The notes: generated by a model not told the origin, from the letters alone. Shown: positions 9,429 to 17,535, counted from the stretch's first letter. The stretch: DNA of 64,000 bases from Capnocytophaga ochracea DSM 7271 (GCF_000023285.1 NC_013162.1:1404501-1468500), one strand, 5' to 3'. Numbers and translations: made by a program.

Positions 9429-10388
9429 CTAAAATAAATCGTTTTCGCTAATACTCTTGTCGTGTTTAGTATAAGCAGTAGGGCGTTTGGCAAAGAAGTC
9501 GTCAAGCTCATTGCTGAACACTTCCTCCTCAAACCACATCATCGGTTTGGCTTCCTCTCCCGAAATACCAAAAGGCTTTCCTAATCCCAATTGTGTAAGC
9601 GAGTCGTCCAAACGATAACGCATATAGTTCGACAAGTCTTTTTTGCTAAAAAACTCCAATTCACCTTGTTCAAAAATCCAGTCTAGCATCTTGTCTTCCA
9701 AAGTGATATAACTACGGATAAAAGTAGTTGCATCTTCTTCGGCTTTAGCTTTCATTTCTGGATTTTCTTCAAATATCTTTTTGAGAATATAAATACCTGC
9801 ATTGGCGTGTAACTGTTCGTCTACCGATGTCCACGCAATAATATTCGCTACGTTTTTCAAGAACCCTTTAAAACGCGTAAATGAAAGAATAGTAGCAAAC
9901 TGACTGAACAACGAAGCATTCTCAATAATCAATGTGAAAAACAGAATCCGCTCCATAGCGTTCTCACGATTTTTAGCCAAGTATTCTTTTAATACATTAC
10001 TGCGTTCTTTAAAAACAGGTACCTCCAATAAGTTTTCAAACTCGTTGTTGTAGCCCAAAACCTCCAATAAGCGTGCGTAAGCCTCGCTGTGGCGGAACTC
10101 ACATTCTGCAAAAGTAGCCCCTAATCCGTTGAATTCAGGTTTAGGGAAGAGGTCATAGAGGTCTCCCCAGAAAGTCTTTACTGATACTTCCACTTGGGCG
10201 ATACCTAATAGAGCGCGCTTCACTGCCTCTTTTTCCACAGGTGTTAACTCCGATTTAAAATCCTGAATATCGGCAGTAAACTCCACTTCTGAGTGTACCC
10301 AAAACGATTTGTGCATAGCGTTCACAAACTCCATAACCTCAGGATATTCAAAAGGTTTGTAGTTCTCGCGTTTGTCAAAAATTCCCAT
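9429..10388 (-). CDS. nrdB: Ribonucleotide-diphosphate reductase subunit beta
   Basis: Radical-generating small subunit of aerobic class I ribonucleotide reductase, making dNDPs with NrdA in the cytoplasm. The 319-residue ferritin-like protein has the diiron/radical signature ECEFRHSEAYARLLEVL, with E97, H100 and candidate radical Tyr104, and a second ligand helix with TSVDEQLHA. The presence of the Tyr suggests the tyrosyl-radical subclass. No nrdA is adjacent, so the large subunit must lie outside the window. The -7 box is at 10437-10444. Confidence 0.95.
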   Translation of the reverse strand: MGIFDKRENYKPFEYPEVMEFVNAMHKSFWVHSEVEFTADIQDFKSELTPVEKEAVKRALLGIAQVEVSVKTFWGDLYDLFPKPEFNGLGATFAECEFRHSEAYARLLEVLGYNNEFENLLEVPVFKERSNVLKEYLAKNRENAMERILFFTLIIENASLFSQFATILSFTRFKGFLKNVANIIAWTSVDEQLHANAGIYILKKIFEENPEMKAKAEEDATTFIRSYITLEDKMLDWIFEQGELEFFSKKDLSNYMRYRLDDSLTQLGLGKPFGISGEEAKPMMWFEEEVFSNELDDFFAKRPTAYTKHDKSISENDLF

Positions 10389-10436
10389 AATGATAAATGT
10401 TTTTTTATGAATGTTTTAATGATGTTTTACAGAGCG

Positions 10437-10444
10437 CAAAGATA
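10437..10444 (-). promoter_or_regulatory. -7 box TATCTTTG for nrdB
   Basis: The minus strand reads TATCTTTG about 49 bp upstream of the nrdB start at 10388. This divergent gap (10389-10678) is the only one in the window without a copy of the divergent-gap repeat. Confidence 0.55.
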
Positions 10445-10614
10445 ATAAAAATACTATAAACTCCAATAATTTTTCTAATTTTCTAATTCCCACATTTCCT
10501 AATTTTCTAATTTTCTCATTCTCTAATTTTACCTTTTATCTTTTACCTTTTACCTAAATTCACCTGTTGATAACTCTGTTGATAACCTGTTAATTTAAAT
10601 TGATAACTATTTTT

Positions 10615-10644
10615 TTGTCAATAATAAATTTATTCGTACTTTTG
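10615..10644 (+). promoter_or_regulatory. Bacteroidota promoter TTG-N19-TACTTTTG
   Basis: TTG at 10615-10617 and TACTTTTG at 10637-10644 are separated by exactly 19 bp, the textbook spacing for the main sigma factor of Bacteroidota. It lies 34 bp upstream of the small gene at 10679 and probably drives the run through LemA. Confidence 0.8.
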
Positions 10645-10678
10645 CCTCGTCAAACAATGATTAAACATTTATAGAACT

Positions 10679-10894
10679 ATGGAAGAATTTGTAAAATTAG
10701 TAGAACACATTTTGTATATGGAGAATTTCAACACTGCAATTACTCCTGATTTAAAACAAAAGTTTATAGAGCTTAACAGAACTTATGGCAACAATGTGCC
10801 CGATAAGTATAAAGCAGACGTAAACAGATTATATAATAGCTTTCGCGATAAACAAAGCGTAGAGGTAGATAGTAACGCTTACGCTGTTAGTTAA
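10679..10894 (+). CDS. Small hypothetical protein, first gene of the rmlD-lemA run
   Basis: A 71-residue soluble, helix-rich protein (MEEFVKLVEHILYMENFNTA) of unknown function. There is no signal peptide or membrane segment. Support for being real: an excellent promoter immediately upstream, codon use like its neighbours, and rmlD starting 6 bp after its stop. I recognise no family. Confidence 0.7.
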   Translation: MEEFVKLVEHILYMENFNTAITPDLKQKFIELNRTYGNNVPDKYKADVNRLYNSFRDKQSVEVDSNAYAVS

Positions 10895-10900
10895 CAGTAA

Positions 10901-11743
10901 ATGAATGTTTTAGTAACTGGAGGTAGTGGGCAATTAGGTTCTGAAATTCAGGCTAATCCTCACAAGAAAAGTTGCTACTATTTCACGGATATAAATAGCT
11001 TGGACATCTGTGATGTCCAAGCTATTCGTGCTTTTGTGCAACTTAATAATATTGGTGTCATTGTCAATTGCGCAGCTTATACCAATGTTGATAAAGCCGA
11101 AGACGACTCAGCTCTCGCAACTCTTATCAACCATACAGCTGTCGAGAATTTAGCAACTGTTTGTAAAGAACACAACTTGCCTCTTATTCATATTTCCACC
11201 GATTATGTCTTCGGAGGAAGTAAAAACACTCCTTATACCGAAACCGACCCAACCACACCTCTTGGGGTCTATGGGTGTACTAAATTAGCAGGCGAACAAG
11301 TAATACAACAAGCAGGCATTGAACATCTCATTATCCGTACAGCGTGGTTGTACTCATTGCGTTTCGGTCATAACTTTGTAAAGACTATTCAGCGCCTCAG
11401 TGCCGAACGTACTGAACTAAAAGTAGTATTCGACCAAGTAGGTACCCCTACCAACGCTTCTGATTTAGCCGATTTTATTGTGCAAGCAGTCGAAAATCTT
11501 TGGTATAAAGGCAAACGTGAGGTATATCACTTCTCTAACGAAGGGGTTTGCTCGTGGTATGACTTTGCAGTAACTATTGTAGCGCAATCGGGTAATAATT
11601 GTAAAGTATTGCCCTGTCGTTCCGATGAGTTTCCAAGCAAAGTAACGCGCCCTGCCTACTCAGTGTTAGATAAAACCAAGCTAAAAAAAGACTTTAATTA
11701 TCCAATTCCTCATTGGAGGCATAGTTTTTGCAGTGATAAATGA
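10901..11743 (+). CDS. rmlD: dTDP-4-dehydrorhamnose reductase
   Basis: Last step of dTDP-L-rhamnose synthesis (NADPH-dependent reduction at C4), cytoplasmic. The 280-residue SDR-type protein has GGSGQLGSEI (7-16), NCAAYTNVDKAEDD, STDYVFGG, and the catalytic YGCTK. The partner RmlC lies 38 kb away at 48815; RmlA and RmlB are not in the window, so the pathway genes are scattered. Odd point: a perfect 15-bp inverted repeat lies inside the coding sequence (10994-11026). Confidence 0.94.
   Translation: MNVLVTGGSGQLGSEIQANPHKKSCYYFTDINSLDICDVQAIRAFVQLNNIGVIVNCAAYTNVDKAEDDSALATLINHTAVENLATVCKEHNLPLIHISTDYVFGGSKNTPYTETDPTTPLGVYGCTKLAGEQVIQQAGIEHLIIRTAWLYSLRFGHNFVKTIQRLSAERTELKVVFDQVGTPTNASDLADFIVQAVENLWYKGKREVYHFSNEGVCSWYDFAVTIVAQSGNNCKVLPCRSDEFPSKVTRPAYSVLDKTKLKKDFNYPIPHWRHSFCSDK
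10994..11026. repeat. Perfect 15-bp hairpin inside rmlD
   Basis: Arms at 10994-11008 and 11012-11026 (AATAGCTTGGACATC and its exact complement) are separated by TGT. The sequence encodes residues around DINSLDICDVQAI, so it is under coding constraint and yet forms a perfect stem early in the gene. No T-run follows, so it is not a normal terminator. Confidence 0.8.
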
Positions 11744-11750
11744 GAAATAA

Positions 11751-11969
11751 ATGCTAAATTATATGAAAAAAGAAATCTCAAAGAGCCCCTTTAAAGTAGG
11801 TGATATTGTAGAAGTATCACCTGATTTAACTATGTTAAAAGATTGGATAACAGGTACTGTTATTAAAATCTTTAAAAATCCGTTTATAGGAGATGAAATA
11901 GTTATCAAAGATAATCAAGGACGTATCTTCTTCGGTGTAAAAGATTACTTCAAAACCTCTAAATCTTAG
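11751..11969 (+). CDS. Small SH3/KOW-like protein, candidate antitoxin partner of VapD (module 1)
   Basis: A 72-residue protein; an alternative start at 11763 would begin MKKEISKSPF. It is predicted to be all-beta and SH3-like (FKVGDIVEVSP, then WITGTVIKI). It shares a clear pattern with the protein at 17054: P-x-L, D-W, NPFIG, then G-x-x-FF and D-x-FK. Both copies sit immediately upstream of a vapD gene (3 bp here). By position it resembles the antitoxin of a toxin-antitoxin pair, but that role is inference. It lies in the rmlD-lemA run. Confidence 0.72.
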   Translation: MLNYMKKEISKSPFKVGDIVEVSPDLTMLKDWITGTVIKIFKNPFIGDEIVIKDNQGRIFFGVKDYFKTSKS

Positions 11970-11972
11970 GTT

Positions 11973-12278
11973 ATGTATGCTATAGCTTTTGATATGAATA
12001 TATCATCTTTAGAAAAGCATTATGGGAAACCGTATAATAATGCTTATTATGAGATAGCTTCAGAACTTGAAAAATATAACTTTTACAGAATACAAGGGAG
12101 TACCTATGTAACCGATAATAAGGATATGGGCAATTTAATGTTAGCCATAGATGCCCTTGCTTATATTGAATGGTTTGCTAATGCTGTTAGAGATATAAGA
12201 GTATTCAGAATTGAGGACTGGAGTGATTTAACTCAAGTAGTAAAAATAAAATCCACTAAAAAAACATTTATTAATTAG
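11973..12278 (+). CDS. vapD: VapD family endoribonuclease-like protein (module 1)
   Basis: A 101-residue member of the virulence-associated protein D family. It has a Cas2-like ferredoxin fold, and the Helicobacter protein is an endoribonuclease. Family features: MYAIAFDMNI with the conserved Asp, KPYNNAYYEI, IQGSTYVT and VRDIRVFRIEDWSD near the C-terminus. It is 3 bp after the SH3-like gene and 3 bp before lemA. A second, divergent copy lies at 17251. Toxicity is possible but not shown here. Confidence 0.9.
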   Translation: MYAIAFDMNISSLEKHYGKPYNNAYYEIASELEKYNFYRIQGSTYVTDNKDMGNLMLAIDALAYIEWFANAVRDIRVFRIEDWSDLTQVVKIKSTKKTFIN

Positions 12279-12280
12279 AT

Positions 12281-12844
12281 ATGGGACTTATAATAACCAT
12301 TGCAATCATAGTGATTCTAGTATTTTGGTACATTAGTGCCAACAACAAACTCGTGGCATTAGCCAATAATCGTGAGAACGCCTTTGCTGATATCGATGTG
12401 CAACTCAAGCAACGTCACGACCTTATTCCTCAACTCGTAGCAGCTGTAAAAGGCTATATGACTCACGAGTCCGATGTGCTCACCAAAATCACTCAAGCGC
12501 GCAGTCGTGCTATGAGCGCTACTGATATAAACGATAAGATTGCAGCTGAGAAAGAACTCTCTTCTGCTATGGGTGCTTTCAATATCCAAGTAGAAGCTTA
12601 TCCTGATTTGAAAGCGAATACTAACTTTATGCACCTCCAACAAGAAATTGCTGATATAGAAAATAAATTGGCGTCAGTGCGTCGCTTCTTCAACTCTACT
12701 ACCAAAGAGCTGAATACCGCTATCCAATCAATACCTACTAATATCGTAGCAGGTTTCAAGAAAATGACTCCACAACCCTTCTTCGATTTGGGTACAGAAC
12801 AACGCCAACAGTTGGATAAAGCTCCAGAGATTTCGTTTAGCTAA
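12281..12844 (+). CDS. lemA: LemA family protein
   Basis: A 187-residue protein with one N-terminal membrane helix (LIITIAIIVILVFWYISANN) followed by a long helical domain starting LVALANNRENAFADIDVQL and KQRHDLIPQLV, the LemA hallmark. Its role is not firmly known. LemA genes are often next to HtpX-like proteases, as here (12999). It ends before a hairpin at 12864-12895. Confidence 0.92.
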   Translation: MGLIITIAIIVILVFWYISANNKLVALANNRENAFADIDVQLKQRHDLIPQLVAAVKGYMTHESDVLTKITQARSRAMSATDINDKIAAEKELSSAMGAFNIQVEAYPDLKANTNFMHLQQEIADIENKLASVRRFFNSTTKELNTAIQSIPTNIVAGFKKMTPQPFFDLGTEQRQQLDKAPEISFS

Positions 12845-12863
12845 TCGAATGCATAGAAGATAT

Positions 12864-12895
12864 ATAAAGGAGATGTTTTATAGCGTCTCCTTTAT
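12864..12895 (+). terminator. Terminator hairpin after lemA
   Basis: A 10-bp stem (ATAAAGGAGA / TCTCCTTTAT) with a 12-nt loop, followed by TTGTTTTTTT, 20 bp after the lemA stop. Confidence 0.75.
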
Positions 12896-12937
12896 TTGTT
12901 TTTTTGAACATTGTTTGGTATTCTCATATAAAACTAA

Positions 12938-12960
12938 TATCTTTGCCACTCCTATCTTTG
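12938..12960 (+). promoter_or_regulatory. Tandem -7 boxes TATCTTTG upstream of the M48 protease gene
   Basis: Two exact TATCTTTG boxes occur at 12938-12945 and 12953-12960. The first has TTG at 12915-12917 (20-bp spacing). This gives the protease its own promoter after the lemA terminator. Confidence 0.55.
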
Positions 12961-12998
12961 CAAGTAAAGAAAAATGGGTAATAATAAAAACTTAAATT

Positions 12999-13922
12999 AT
13001 GCAATATCTTGGTATCCGACAACAAATCGCACGAAATAACACCAAGTCTGTTCTGTATTTATTAGCCTTCCCCTTGCTAATCCTTGCGGGAACCTATGCG
13101 GTATTGTATATGCTTAACGACCAAGATATAGAGGCTGTAAATGCTCAATTCCTTTCAGTAGTCCCTGTGGTGCTGATAGGGGTAGCTATATGGTTTGTAA
13201 TCTCCTACTTCTTCAATACCCAAATGATACAAACCGCCACTCACTCTCGTCCCTTAGAACGCCGTGAGAATATGCGGGTGTATAATCTCACCGAGAACCT
13301 TTGTATGAGCGTCGGAATGCCTATGCCCAAGCTCTATATTATAGAAAGCGATGCGCTCAATGCTTTTGCTTCCGGTATCAACCAAAAAACCTTTGCCGTC
13401 ACCCTTACACGTGGTATTATCAACACGCTTAACGACGACGAACTCGAAGGGGTGATAGCTCACGAACTTACCCATATCCGCAACCGCGATGTCCGTTTGC
13501 TTATTATTACCATTGTGTTTGTAGGTATTTTTGCCACTATTGCCAATATCGCTTTCCGCACGATGCTCAATAGTCAGTTGTATTCTTCACGCAATAGGCG
13601 AAACGAAAAGGGTGGGGGAGGAGCTGTTGTGCTGGTAGTCTTATTGGTAGCAGGGGTTGTCTATTTCTTTTCAATACTCTTTAAGTTGGCACTTTCTCGC
13701 AGTCGCGAATATATGGCTGATGCAGGAGCTGTTGAAATGACCCATAAGTCTTTGGCATTAGCCAATGCCTTAAAGAAAATCTCAGGGCACTCCACCATCG
13801 AAGGTGTGGATAACGACGAAGTAAAAGAACTCTTCATCGACTATAAAGCCGAAGGCTTTTTTGCAATGTTCGCCACCCACCCACCTATTCGCAAACGCAT
13901 ACAAGTATTAGAGCAATTTTAA
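12999..13922 (+). CDS. M48 family membrane metalloprotease (HtpX-like)
   Basis: Membrane-anchored zinc protease expected to act in envelope protein quality control. The 307 residues include two N-terminal membrane helices, the zinc site HELTHIRNRD (HEXXH), a further pair of hydrophobic segments (VVLVVLLVAGVVYFFSILF), the downstream SRSREYMADAGAVEMT with the third-ligand Glu, and ATHPPIRKRI near the end. The gene follows lemA, a common pairing. No terminator is obvious in the 509-bp gap downstream. Confidence 0.92.
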   Translation: MQYLGIRQQIARNNTKSVLYLLAFPLLILAGTYAVLYMLNDQDIEAVNAQFLSVVPVVLIGVAIWFVISYFFNTQMIQTATHSRPLERRENMRVYNLTENLCMSVGMPMPKLYIIESDALNAFASGINQKTFAVTLTRGIINTLNDDELEGVIAHELTHIRNRDVRLLIITIVFVGIFATIANIAFRTMLNSQLYSSRNRRNEKGGGGAVVLVVLLVAGVVYFFSILFKLALSRSREYMADAGAVEMTHKSLALANALKKISGHSTIEGVDNDEVKELFIDYKAEGFFAMFATHPPIRKRIQVLEQF

Positions 13923-14079
13923 AGACTTATCTTAGCTCAAAACAACTAAAACATTTTTGCGCATAAGCTTCCCTTCTACAACTCCCCTTGATTCCTTCAG
14001 TAAACGTACCTCACCTATGTATCAATCATAGAAGTTTTCTTTCTTCATTCTTCGTCTTTTGTTTGTCTTTTCTTCATTC

Positions 14080-14145
14080 TAGACCCACTGTAGAGCCACT
14101 GTAGACCCACTGTAGAGCCACTGTAGAGCCACTATAACCCCACTT
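14080..14145 (+). repeat. 11-bp tandem repeat (six units)
   Basis: Six consecutive 11-bp units alternate TAGACCCACTG and TAGAGCCACTG, the last two degenerate. They lie in the 509-bp gap between the M48 protease and the tRNA cluster. The rest of that gap is AT-rich with no other feature seen before the tRNA promoter. The 11-bp period equals that of the core of the divergent-gap repeat. Confidence 0.9.
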
Positions 14146-14381
14146 ATCCCCCATTTAAACCTTATTACTTGTCCGTATGCCCCACACCTGCTCGTGTGGT
14201 TCGTATCGTATTTTTGTTTGCTTTTACATCACAAAGCTTTGCCAAATCCTAATTAGCTAATTATTCACGTAAGCTAAAAAAATAGCAATAAAGTTAAAAC
14301 ATATTATTCAGAAAATATATCTGATATTCAAATGTTTGTATTTACATTCAAAATATTTTCGTAAAAAAAGTGCTAAAAATT

Positions 14382-14411
14382 TTGTCGATAAAAAAAAATG
14401 TTATACTTTTG
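14382..14411 (+). promoter_or_regulatory. Promoter TTG-N19-TACTTTTG of the tRNA-tuf cluster
   Basis: TTG at 14382-14384 and TACTTTTG at 14404-14411 are separated by 19 bp and lie 20 bp before the first tRNA. It probably drives all four tRNAs and tuf. Confidence 0.85.
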
Positions 14412-14431
14412 CGCTCTGTAAAAAGATAGAC

Positions 14432-14505
14432 GCCGGCATAGCTCAGTTGGCCAGAGCACGTGATTTGTAATCTCGGGGTCGTGGGTTCGAATCCCTCTGC
14501 CGGCT
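14432..14505 (+). tRNA. tRNA-Thr (anticodon TGT)
   Basis: A 74-nt cloverleaf: acceptor GCCGGCA paired with TGCCGGC, D-arm GCTCAGTTGG, anticodon loop TTTGTAA with TGT, T-loop GGTTCGAATCC. CCA is not encoded. First of four tRNAs upstream of tuf. Confidence 0.95.
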
Positions 14506-14542
14506 CAAAAAAAAGTACATATTTTAATAGTTCAAATATTCG

Positions 14543-14624
14543 GGGGAGATACTCAAGCGGCCAACGAGGGCAGACTGTAAATCTGCTGGTTTTACCTTCA
14601 CAGGTTCGAATCCTGTTCTCCCCA
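14543..14624 (+). tRNA. tRNA-Tyr (anticodon GTA)
   Basis: An 82-nt class II tRNA with a long variable arm. Acceptor GGGGAGA pairs with TCTCCCC, anticodon stem/loop CAGACTGTAAATCTG contains GTA, and the T-arm is CAGGTTCGAATCCTG. Confidence 0.95.
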
Positions 14625-14645
14625 CTGTCATATTTTTATTTTTTT

Positions 14646-14718
14646 GCGGGAGTAGCTCAGTTGGTAGAGCGTCAGCCTTCCAAGCTGAATGTCGCGAGTT
14701 CGAACCTCGTCTCCCGCT
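14646..14718 (+). tRNA. tRNA-Gly (anticodon TCC)
   Basis: A 73-nt cloverleaf: acceptor GCGGGAG/CTCCCGC, D-arm GCTCAGTTGGTAGAGC, anticodon loop CTTCCAA with TCC, T-arm GCGAGTTCGAACCTCGT. Confidence 0.95.
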
Positions 14719-14730
14719 CTTTTTTTGTAT

Positions 14731-14802
<72 letters not shown>

Positions 14803-14867
14803 CTCACGTATTTTGTACACACATCAAACACTCATTTATATAACTAAGATTTAAAATTTATTTAAAA

Positions 14868-16055
14868 ATGGCAAAAGAAACATTTGATCGTTCCAAACCC
14901 CACTTGAATATTGGTACTATTGGACACGTGGATCACGGTAAAACAACTTTGACAGCCGCTATTACTAAAGTATTAGCCGACGCTGGTCTTTCAGAAGTTC
15001 GTAGCTTCGATTCAATCGACAACGCTCCCGAAGAAAAAGAACGTGGTATTACCATTAATACCTCTCACGTAGAATACCAAACAGCTACTCGTCACTACGC
15101 ACACGTAGACTGTCCTGGCCACGCCGACTACGTAAAGAATATGATTACAGGTGCTGCCCAAATGGACGGTGCTATCCTCGTAGTTGCTGCTACCGACGGA
15201 CCTATGCCTCAAACTCGTGAGCACATCCTCCTCGGTCGCCAAGTAGGTATTCCTCGTATCGTTGTGTTTATGAACAAAGTAGATATGGTAGACGACCCAG
15301 AATTGTTGGAACTCGTAGAACTCGAAATGCGTGAGCTTTTGAGCTCTTACCAATACGATGGCGATAACACTCCTATCATTCAAGGTTCAGCTCTTGGAGC
15401 TCTTAACGGTGAGAAAAAATGGGTTGATAGCGTTCTTGCCCTTATGGACGCTGTTGATAAATGGATCGAACTTCCAACTCGTGACATCGATAAACCATTC
15501 TTGATGCCTATTGAAGACGTGTTCACTATCACCGGTCGTGGTACCGTTGCTACTGGTCGTATCGAAACTGGTGAAGCTAAAACAGGTGATGCAGTTGAAA
15601 TCATCGGTATGGGTGCTGAAAAATTGACCTCTACTATTACTGGGGTTGAAATGTTCCGCAAAATCCTCGACCGTGGTGAAGCTGGTGACAACGTAGGTTT
15701 GTTGCTTCGTGGTATCGACAAAAAAGACATCAAACGTGGTATGGTAATCTGCAAACCAGGTTCTGTAACTCCACACTCTAAATTCAAAGCTGAGGTGTAT
15801 ATCCTTTCTAAAGAAGAAGGTGGTCGTCACACTCCATTCCACAACAACTACCGTCCTCAGTTCTACGTACGTACTACCGACGTAACCGGTACTATCCACT
15901 TGCAACCAGGTGTTGATATGGTTATGCCAGGTGATAACGTAACTATCGAAGTAGAATTGTTGCAACCTATCGCATTGAACGTAGGTCTTCGTTTCGCTAT
16001 CCGCGAAGGTGGTCGTACCGTAGGTGCTGGTCAAGTAACTGAAATTCTTGACTAA
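14868..16055 (+). CDS. tuf: Elongation factor Tu
   Basis: GTPase that delivers aminoacyl-tRNA to the ribosome. The 395-residue protein has GHVDHGKT (19-26), switch segment [28 protein letters not shown] and the EF-Tu domain II/III sequence through [14 protein letters not shown]. Codon use is strongly biased (e.g. GGT, CGT, ACT), as for a highly expressed gene. It is preceded by four tRNAs and followed by a hairpin and tRNA-Trp, the usual tRNA-tuf-tRNA-Trp order. secE does not follow. Confidence 0.99.
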   Translation: MAKETFDRSKPHLNIGTIGHVDHGKTTLTAAITKVLADAGLSEVRSFDSIDNAPEEKERGITINTSHVEYQTATRHYAHVDCPGHADYVKNMITGAAQMDGAILVVAATDGPMPQTREHILLGRQVGIPRIVVFMNKVDMVDDPELLELVELEMRELLSSYQYDGDNTPIIQGSALGALNGEKKWVDSVLALMDAVDKWIELPTRDIDKPFLMPIEDVFTITGRGTVATGRIETGEAKTGDAVEIIGMGAEKLTSTITGVEMFRKILDRGEAGDNVGLLLRGIDKKDIKRGMVICKPGSVTPHSKFKAEVYILSKEEGGRHTPFHNNYRPQFYVRTTDVTGTIHLQPGVDMVMPGDNVTIEVELLQPIALNVGLRFAIREGGRTVGAGQVTEILD

Positions 16056-16091
16056 TTAGCTAAGAAGGTTAGGTTAAATATTATTTAATAC

Positions 16092-16127
16092 AAAAAAGTT
16101 TTGAGCATAAAAACTCAAAACTTTTTT
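16092..16127 (+). terminator. Terminator hairpin between tuf and tRNA-Trp
   Basis: A perfect 14-bp stem (AAAAAAGTTTTGAG / CTCAAAACTTTTTT) with an 8-nt loop, 36 bp after the tuf stop and directly before tRNA-Trp. Some read-through into the tRNA would be expected if tRNA-Trp has no promoter of its own. Confidence 0.8.
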
Positions 16128-16133
16128 TAAAAT

Positions 16134-16204
16134 ACGGGTGTAGTTCAAGGGTAGAATAGCGGTCTCCAAAACCGTTGATGGGGGTTCGAATCCCTCCACC
16201 CGTG
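16134..16204 (+). tRNA. tRNA-Trp (anticodon CCA)
   Basis: A 71-nt cloverleaf: acceptor ACGGGTG/CACCCGT with G discriminator, D-arm GTTCAAGGGTAGAAT, anticodon loop CTCCAAA with CCA, T-arm GGGGTTCGAATCCCT. Confidence 0.95.
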
Positions 16205-16207
16205 CTT

Positions 16208-16240
16208 AACATTACCAAAGTTCCAAACTTTGGTAATGTT
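16208..16240 (+). terminator. Terminator hairpin after tRNA-Trp
   Basis: A perfect 15-bp stem (AACATTACCAAAGTT and complement) with a 3-nt loop, then a T-run, 3 bp after the tRNA-Trp end. Confidence 0.88.
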
Positions 16241-16315
16241 TTTTTATCTTCTAAAAATCATATCTTTGCATCACTATTTACCCTTTTATCTTTTACCTAA
16301 ATATGCTCCATATTT

Positions 16316-16345
16316 TTGATGATAAATAAAAAAGTTGTACCTTTG
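16316..16345 (+). promoter_or_regulatory. Promoter TTG-N19-TACCTTTG
   Basis: TTG at 16316-16318 and TACCTTTG at 16338-16345 have exact 19-bp spacing, 29 bp before the ATG at 16375. This rules out the earlier in-frame start at 16345. Confidence 0.75.
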
Positions 16346-16374
16346 TGGTGTCAAACCCAAAAATTGCATTACCA

Positions 16375-16836
16375 ATGAAACCTCTTTATTTTTTCTTCTG
16401 TATGCTCCTCGTTATGAGTTGTAGCAAGAGTTCCGATGATAATAACGCTTTTGCTTTTACGTCTCTACTCAATAGTTATACGGGTTCTACTGCTTCTGTT
16501 ACTCACCAGCAAGAAATTATTCATAGCGAAACCGAATTACAAGAGATTGCTAAAGAATGGGGTATAGAAAACAAAATAGCCAAACTCCCTAAAATTAATT
16601 TCAACACTGAACAGTTGGTACTCATTTGGGGAGACATCAAAGGTTCGACACCATCGCAAATAGAGGTAATCTCGGCTATAGAATATGATGACTATATAGA
16701 AATCATCACTGAAAGCAAAGTAACAGGAGATGCCTCGGCACTTAGTCGTCCTTTTTGTATTATTAAAACGACTAAAACACATAAGAAAATGGTGATTAAG
16801 AGTAATATCTCTACTAGTGGAATTATAGATTCTTAA
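16375..16836 (+). CDS. Hypothetical lipoprotein
   Basis: A 153-residue protein with a lipoprotein signal (MKPLYFFFCMLLVMSC, lipobox VMSC) followed by an acidic Ser/Asp linker (SKSSDDNN). The mature part has no motif I recognise; one stretch reads FNTEQLVLIWGDIKGSTPSQ. The start at 16375 is chosen from the signal peptide and the promoter just upstream. It probably faces the periplasm or cell surface. It is monocistronic. Confidence 0.75.
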   Translation: MKPLYFFFCMLLVMSCSKSSDDNNAFAFTSLLNSYTGSTASVTHQQEIIHSETELQEIAKEWGIENKIAKLPKINFNTEQLVLIWGDIKGSTPSQIEVISAIEYDDYIEIITESKVTGDASALSRPFCIIKTTKTHKKMVIKSNISTSGIIDS

Positions 16837-16971
16837 AACAATTTCCTTAAAACATTTGTTTTTTAATGACAGGTTTAATACTTTTGCGGGGTAGTTTATT
16901 AGGCATCATACGTTAGAGTTTTTTCAGAAACTCTCCGAGCTTCTCCGAAAATTCAGACACTCCTAAACAAC

Positions 16972-17032
16972 TTCACTCAAGAATTTCAACTAAATATCAA
17001 TTAACAAGAAGTAAAGGTATCATCTCTTACCT
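16972..17032 (+). repeat. 61-bp direct repeat, upstream copy (vapD 3' end plus leader)
   Basis: Identical by eye to 17503-17563. The downstream copy encodes the last residues of VapD (FTQEFQLNIN and stop) and the leader before luxS. This upstream copy precedes the SH3-like gene and has no vapD body in front of it. It is thus likely the tail of a lost vapD copy. Confidence 0.9.
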
Positions 17033-17053
17033 CTTATCTCTTAGCTAAATAAA

Positions 17054-17263
17054 ATGGAAAGTAAATTTAACATAGGACAACGCGTGTGGGTTTCTCCTCA
17101 ACTCACAGGGAAACCCGATTGGGTAGAAGCTACCGTTACCGAAATAGAACAAAATCCCTTTATAGGAATTGTCATTGAAGTAAAGACGGACAATGGCGAA
17201 TTATTCTTTGAAAAAGAAGATATGTTTAAACCCGTAGAAGAGGAAGAATTATGCACGCTATAG
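17054..17263 (+). CDS. Small SH3/KOW-like protein, candidate antitoxin partner of VapD (module 2)
   Basis: A 69-residue acidic, beta-rich protein: FNIGQRVWVSPQLTG, WVEATVTEIEQNPFIG, then GELFFEKEDMFKP. It is a divergent paralogue of the protein at 11751, sharing P-x-L, D-W, NPFIG and FF-x-x-x-D-x-FK. It overlaps the following vapD by 13 bp, which implies translational coupling. Antitoxin function is inferred from the conserved pairing only. Confidence 0.75.
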   Translation: MESKFNIGQRVWVSPQLTGKPDWVEATVTEIEQNPFIGIVIEVKTDNGELFFEKEDMFKPVEEEELCTL

Positions 17264-17535
17264 CTTTTGACTTAATAGTTTCTGAGCTAAAGAAACATTA
17301 TAAAGATCCATATCACAACGCTTATGCTGAAATTAGAAAAGTACTTAAGCAAAATAATTTTTATTGGATACAAGGGAGTACTTATGCTACTGAAGGCGAT
17401 TTGCGAACCCTTTTTCGTGCTATACAAAGCCTAAAAAATATCAAATGGTTCTGCCTCTCAGTGAGAGATATTCGCGCTTTCAAAATAGAAGACTACTCCG
17501 ATTTCACTCAAGAATTTCAACTAAATATCAATTAA
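17251..17535 (+). CDS. vapD: VapD family endoribonuclease-like protein (module 2)
   Basis: A 94-residue VapD homologue: MHAIAFDLIV with the conserved Asp, DPYHNAYAEI, WIQGSTYATEGD, WFCLSVRDIRAFKIEDYSDF. It is closer to the typical VapD sequence than the copy at 11973. It begins inside the preceding SH3-like gene. Its last ten codons lie in the 61-bp repeat that is also present upstream at 16972. luxS follows 35 bp later. Confidence 0.92.
   Translation: MHAIAFDLIVSELKKHYKDPYHNAYAEIRKVLKQNNFYWIQGSTYATEGDLRTLFRAIQSLKNIKWFCLSVRDIRAFKIEDYSDFTQEFQLNIN

Noticed and set aside
10561-10612. Possible replication origin (repeated TTGATAAC)
   Set aside because: The repeats do not match DnaA boxes, and no dnaA/dnaN or other origin genes are near.
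14080-14145. Short CRISPR-like array
   Set aside because: Units are contiguous 11-mers without spacers and no cas genes are near.
15012-16034. Long antisense ORFs opposite tuf
   Set aside because: They mirror the strong codon bias of tuf and show no protein-like sequence or promoter.
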